The notes under the pieces are model-generated. The model was not told where the DNA came from, did not search any database, and was given only the letters and a program-made list of their open reading frames with translations. This document shows positions 58,801 through 61,220 of a stretch of 61,220 nucleotides of DNA, piece after piece. How positions within the stretch are numbered: position 1 is the stretch's first letter; each line of letters starts with the position of its first letter. The position numbers and the translations under genes were made by a program. This stretch comes from Acidobacteriaceae bacterium. GTDB lineage: Bacteria > Acidobacteriota > Terriglobia > Terriglobales > Acidobacteriaceae. The stretch covers positions 1 through 61,220 of the forward strand of contig PLFY01000104.1 in the NCBI GenBank assembly GCA_003138365.1. Reading direction: 5' to 3'.

Positions 58801-59901
58801 TCAAAAATACCGTTTGAGCTTGAGGATTTGCGACTCGAAGCCGTACCAGAGCGCAGTTGCCAAAACAGTGGATGCTCCCAGACGGAAGGCTACCACGGCC
58901 AGGTTGCCCGCCGTGCCGTAGCGATCCATCGCCAGGTCGAACCAGCCAAAAAAGATGAAGACCATGATGTGGGTCATGTAGAGGCCGTAGCTGATGCGGC
59001 CATAAAAGGCCAGCGGTCCGCGGCGCAGCACGGCGCTGAGCGGATTGCGCGCGCCCGTCGACGCGATCGCGGCCAACAATGCTCCGGCAAACCCAACCGC
59101 CAGCGCAGAGTCCAAAAAAGCTGTCCCGCCGGCCACGGTTGCGGCCGCCAAAATGCCCAGCGGCAATGCGCTCAGGCCCATCCAGAGCCAGACGCGGCGG
59201 CTCAGCGGAAGCGTGTACAGCCCCAACGCCAGCAGGCTGCCCCAGGCAATGCCATCCAGATGAGTCAGCGTGTGGGTGGGCGTAATCCACGCCAGGTGAG
59301 TCATGCGCATCAGCGGCGAGCCAACCAGCGCCGCACTCAAAACGGCAGCCAGCATCCACGGGCGGCGAAGGAAGCGGACGAGCGGGGCCCACAGGAAGTA
59401 ATACTGCTCCTCAATGGCCAGCGACCAGGTGGGTCCGATGGCCGGCGGCAGCGCCAGGTGAAAGAGATTCTGCACAAAAAAGATGTACGCCAGCCAGGGA
59501 GCGGCTTTCACGGCAGCCAGCACGGGACCACCGACGAACCACGGCGCTTGCAGGTAAACCGCTGCCAGCACCAGCACGTAAACCGGCCAGATGCGCAGCG
59601 CCCTGCGTGCATAGAAGTTGCGGAAGTAGCGAGGCTTTTCGCGCGCCTCCAGCAGAATGGACGTGATGAGAAAGCCGGAGAGCACAAAGAAGAGATTGAC
59701 GCCCGCCCATCCCCACAGGCTGGCGTAGTGAATCCACGTGCCCTCAAGCCGCGGATGGCAGTGGTAGACGATCACCGCCAGAACCGCAAGGCCGCGCAGC
59801 CCTTGCAGTTCCGGGATGTAGTTGGGCAGCCAGGTTGGGCGTTGGATGGGCAAGTGAAGAAGTGAAGAAGTGAAAAAGTGAGCAAGTGAAGAAGTGAACA
59901 A
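58801..59901 (-). CDS. Acyltransferase 3 (OafA/YrhL-like) with repeat-encoded N-terminus
   Basis: A membrane protein of about 350 residues with ten helices that transfers acyl groups to sugars at the inner membrane. Motifs are YIPELQGLRGLAVLAVIVYH (the family H in VYHCH), FFVLSGFLITSILLEAREK, FYARRALRIWPVYVLVLAAV and PTWSLAIEEQYYFLWAPLVR. The start is not certain: a TTG at 59901 opens the frame, with another TTG 16 codons in, and no ATG or ribosome site is visible. The 5' part is made of 8-bp repeats (59852-59907), so the first residues are simply repeat-encoded. The frame is open back to the proC stop. Copy-number changes would shift the frame relative to upstream starts. Confidence 0.75.
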   Translation of the reverse strand: MFTSSLAHFFTSSLLHLPIQRPTWLPNYIPELQGLRGLAVLAVIVYHCHPRLEGTWIHYASLWGWAGVNLFFVLSGFLITSILLEAREKPRYFRNFYARRALRIWPVYVLVLAAVYLQAPWFVGGPVLAAVKAAPWLAYIFFVQNLFHLALPPAIGPTWSLAIEEQYYFLWAPLVRFLRRPWMLAAVLSAALVGSPLMRMTHLAWITPTHTLTHLDGIAWGSLLALGLYTLPLSRRVWLWMGLSALPLGILAAATVAGGTAFLDSALAVGFAGALLAAIASTGARNPLSAVLRRGPLAFYGRISYGLYMTHIMVFIFFGWFDLAMDRYGTAGNLAVVAFRLGASTVLATALWYGFESQILKLKRYF

Positions 59902-59907
59902 GTTAGC
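59852..59907. repeat. Seven tandem octamers AAGTGAAG across the acyltransferase start
   Basis: Units AAGTGAAG (x2), AAGTGAAA, AAGTGAGC, AAGTGAAG, AAGTGAAC, AAGTTAGC run over the beginning of the acyltransferase frame. The last unit joins the RAGTYAGC family of the array at 53631. Since eight is not a multiple of three, unit gain or loss changes the reading frame. Confidence 0.85.
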
Positions 59908-59913
59908 CGGGCG

Positions 59914-59941
59914 TCCCAGGTCCAGATTTTGAGACCTGGGA
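59914..59941. repeat. Hairpin repeat TCCCAGGTC...GACCTGGGA
   Basis: Perfect 9-bp arms around a 10-nt loop (CAGATTTTGA), between the proC stop and the acyltransferase. The CCCAGGT/ACCTGGG core is shared with hairpins at 25153 and 36685. No T-run makes it a standard terminator. Confidence 0.7.
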
Positions 59942-59955
59942 TTGCCCGAAGCTTC

Positions 59956-60810
59956 TCATCCCGCGGCAAGTTGTTTGGCCCGTTCGGTGGCGCGCATCAC
60001 TGCCTTGATCAGCGTGACGCGCAAACCGCCTTCCTCGAGCTCCAGAATGCCGTCGATGGTGCAGCCTGCGGGAGTGGTCACAGCGTCTTTCAGCAGGGCC
60101 GGATGATAGCCGGTTTCGAGCACCATCTTGGCGGCGCCAAATGTGGTTTGCGCAGCCAGTTGCGTGGCTATATCGCGAGCCAGGCCCACCTTGACGCCCG
60201 CCTCGGCCAGCGCCTCGATGATGATGTAGATGTAGGCCGGTCCCGATGCCGACAGCCCGGTCACGGCGTCCATGTGCTTCTCGTCAACCGTCACGGTGCG
60301 GCCCACGGTCTCAAAAATGCGCTCGGCCAGCTCCATCTGCGCGGCGGAGACAAACCGCCCTCTGCACAATGCGGCTGCGCCGGCTCCCAGAGCCGATGGC
60401 GTGTTGGGCATGGCGCGGATGACGGCAATCTCCAGCCCCGCCGCATCCTCAATGGCGCGCGTCTTCACTGAAGCCGCGAACGAGAGCAGCGTCTTGTCCT
60501 TGGTCAGCGCGGGGCGAATCTCCTCAATCAGCGCCGGCACCTGGAACGGCTTGACGCCGACCAGAATCAGGTCAGCCTGCCGGGCCGCCTCCAGGTTGTT
60601 GGTGCTCACGTCCACGCCCCACTGCGTGCTCAGCGCGAGCGCCCGCTCGGCGTGGCCCACGGTCGCGTGAATCTGATCGGGGCTGAAAAGGTTCTGCTTC
60701 AGGAAGGCCTGCAGCAGGATGCCGCCCATCTTTCCGGCGCCCAGAACGGCTACGCGGACTTTGGGCAACTGCGCAGGTACTTCGGTGGCCTCAACGGCTA
60801 TCTCCGCCAT
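59956..60810 (-). CDS. proC: Pyrroline-5-carboxylate reductase
   Basis: A 284-residue cytoplasmic NAD(P)H enzyme that makes L-proline from pyrroline-5-carboxylate. The Rossmann loop VRVAVLGAGKMGGILLQAFL (about 20-40) and the C-terminal signature GLSASGPAYIYIIIEALAEA, with KDAVTTPAGCTIDGILELEE, are unmistakable for ProC. A short N-terminal extension of about 16 residues precedes the Rossmann start. It reads toward the acyltransferase, which starts about 55 bp after its stop, so the two could share a transcript. Confidence 0.92.
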   Translation of the reverse strand: MAEIAVEATEVPAQLPKVRVAVLGAGKMGGILLQAFLKQNLFSPDQIHATVGHAERALALSTQWGVDVSTNNLEAARQADLILVGVKPFQVPALIEEIRPALTKDKTLLSFAASVKTRAIEDAAGLEIAVIRAMPNTPSALGAGAAALCRGRFVSAAQMELAERIFETVGRTVTVDEKHMDAVTGLSASGPAYIYIIIEALAEAGVKVGLARDIATQLAAQTTFGAAKMVLETGYHPALLKDAVTTPAGCTIDGILELEEGGLRVTLIKAVMRATERAKQLAAG

Positions 60811-61220
60811 GGTTTTCCTTGTCTTGGTTTCGAGGTGTGGTGCTGCTTACAAGGATACTCGCATCGGCCACCGGCTGGAATCTGAGGGATTTGGCACGAA
60901 AAAGGGGGTTTTTCGGCTCAAAGAGGGCGAAAACCAGGCGTGCTTGTTTACTGATAAGTGAATAGGAGTAAAAACTAACCTATTCATTTTAGATGAGTTA
61001 CGGAGAGTTCCAGACCGAAAAACTGTGCTCCACAGGGTAGGGGGGGTGGGGTGGCACCTAAAAGGCAGGGAACAGGGAACAGGGATCAGGGATCAGGAAC
61101 AGCCCGCGCCGGTACGGACCGGGCGCATCGCTGACAGATTGGACCGGGGGCATGCTTGACACTTCCAACGAGGGGCGGCGGCGTGATTTCGTTCATGAGA
61201 GCCTCTTGCAAAATTGCCTT
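60811..61220. other. Intergenic region right of proC with repeats
   Basis: This 410-bp end region holds no gene I can support. At 60959-60986 TGAATAGG and CCTATTCA pair around a 12-nt loop, followed by TTTT: an operator or a weak plus-strand terminator. At 61065-61102 lie about five 7-bp units of CAGGGAA/TCAGGGA type. At 61199-61215 GAGCCTCTTGCAAAATT matches the end of the element at 35307, 16 of 17 bases to its right end, so another copy probably begins here. Confidence 0.5.
61199..61215. mobile_element. Probable left end of a second copy of the 231-bp repeat element
   Basis: GAGCCTCTTGCAAAATT differs by one base from the inverted right end of the element at 35307-35537 and by two from its left end. 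Its orientation places the body of the element beyond the window edge, so only the tip is seen. Confidence 0.45.

Noticed and set aside
58753..59865. Plus-strand frame of 370 codons opposite the acyltransferase
   Set aside because: Rich in Arg and Gln with no motif; the minus strand has clear acyltransferase signatures and membrane helices.
61100..61220. Minus-strand frame entering from the right edge, ending at 61100
   Set aside because: Only about 40 codons, ending inside a 7-bp repeat, and the outer part matches the end of the 231-bp element; too little to call a gene.

Overview
The window looks like chromosomal DNA from an Acidobacteriota member of class Terriglobia. The base composition is GC-rich. 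There is a 624-residue secreted protein of the acidobacterial VWFA-related type, a membrane protein with the acidobacterial N-terminal region that precedes malectin domains, and many secreted glycoside hydrolases. No rRNA, tRNA, CRISPR array, transposase or prophage gene was seen. These assignments rest on reading motifs by eye; no database search was run.

Region 1 (about 0.7-19.7 kb) is an exopolysaccharide locus behind an MFS transporter and an orphan DUF433 gene. It holds glycosyltransferases of three families, a large secreted glycosidase-like protein, a WecG/TagA-type glycosyltransferase fused to a STAS domain, a Wzy/ligase-type membrane protein, a Wzx flippase, an outer-membrane export protein (OPX), a 1036-residue chain-length protein whose kinase-like domain lacks the Walker A lysine, and an ATP-grasp enzyme. 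The last five genes are joined by four successive ATGA stop/start overlaps, so the ATP-grasp enzyme belongs to the polysaccharide operon.

Region 2 (19.7-31.5 kb) carries a flavin reductase-like gene, phoU, a six-PAS GGDEF-EAL protein, dps, a phosphotransacetylase, a TPR protein, a malectin membrane protein and xylulokinase. Region 3 (31.5-38 kb) is a patch of small genes: toxin-antitoxin pairs, an orphan BrnA, a winged-helix plus PD-(D/E)XK nuclease-like protein, and a 231-bp non-coding element with terminal inverted repeats. GH20 and GH3 hydrolases lie in and beside it.

Region 4 (40.8-45.1 kb) is a stress and regulation cluster: two tandem-domain universal stress proteins, a cyclic-nucleotide-binding-fold protein without a DNA-binding domain, a Crp/Fnr regulator with N-terminal cysteines, and a CheX-like phosphatase. 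Region 5 (45.4-50.5 kb) is a sugar operon with an SSS symporter, a small membrane protein, a fucose/arabinose isomerase-like enzyme, a broken four-helix-bundle gene and an M24-fold protein without metal ligands. Region 6 (50.6-61.2 kb) has heme A synthase, a VapBC-like pair, acetate kinase, phosphoketolase, DoxX, the VWFA protein, an acyltransferase and proC.

Two themes cut across the window. First, xylulokinase, phosphoketolase, acetate kinase and phosphotransacetylase together make a pentose-to-acetyl-phosphate route. Perfect or near-perfect GTGA-N6-TCAC operators stand upstream of phosphoketolase, phosphotransacetylase and both stress-protein genes. The local Crp/Fnr protein carries the CRP-like recognition residues R-E-x-x-x-R expected to read that site, which suggests one regulon. 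Second, short 7- and 8-bp tandem repeats and small hairpin repeats recur between genes, including one array lying across the start region of an acyltransferase.
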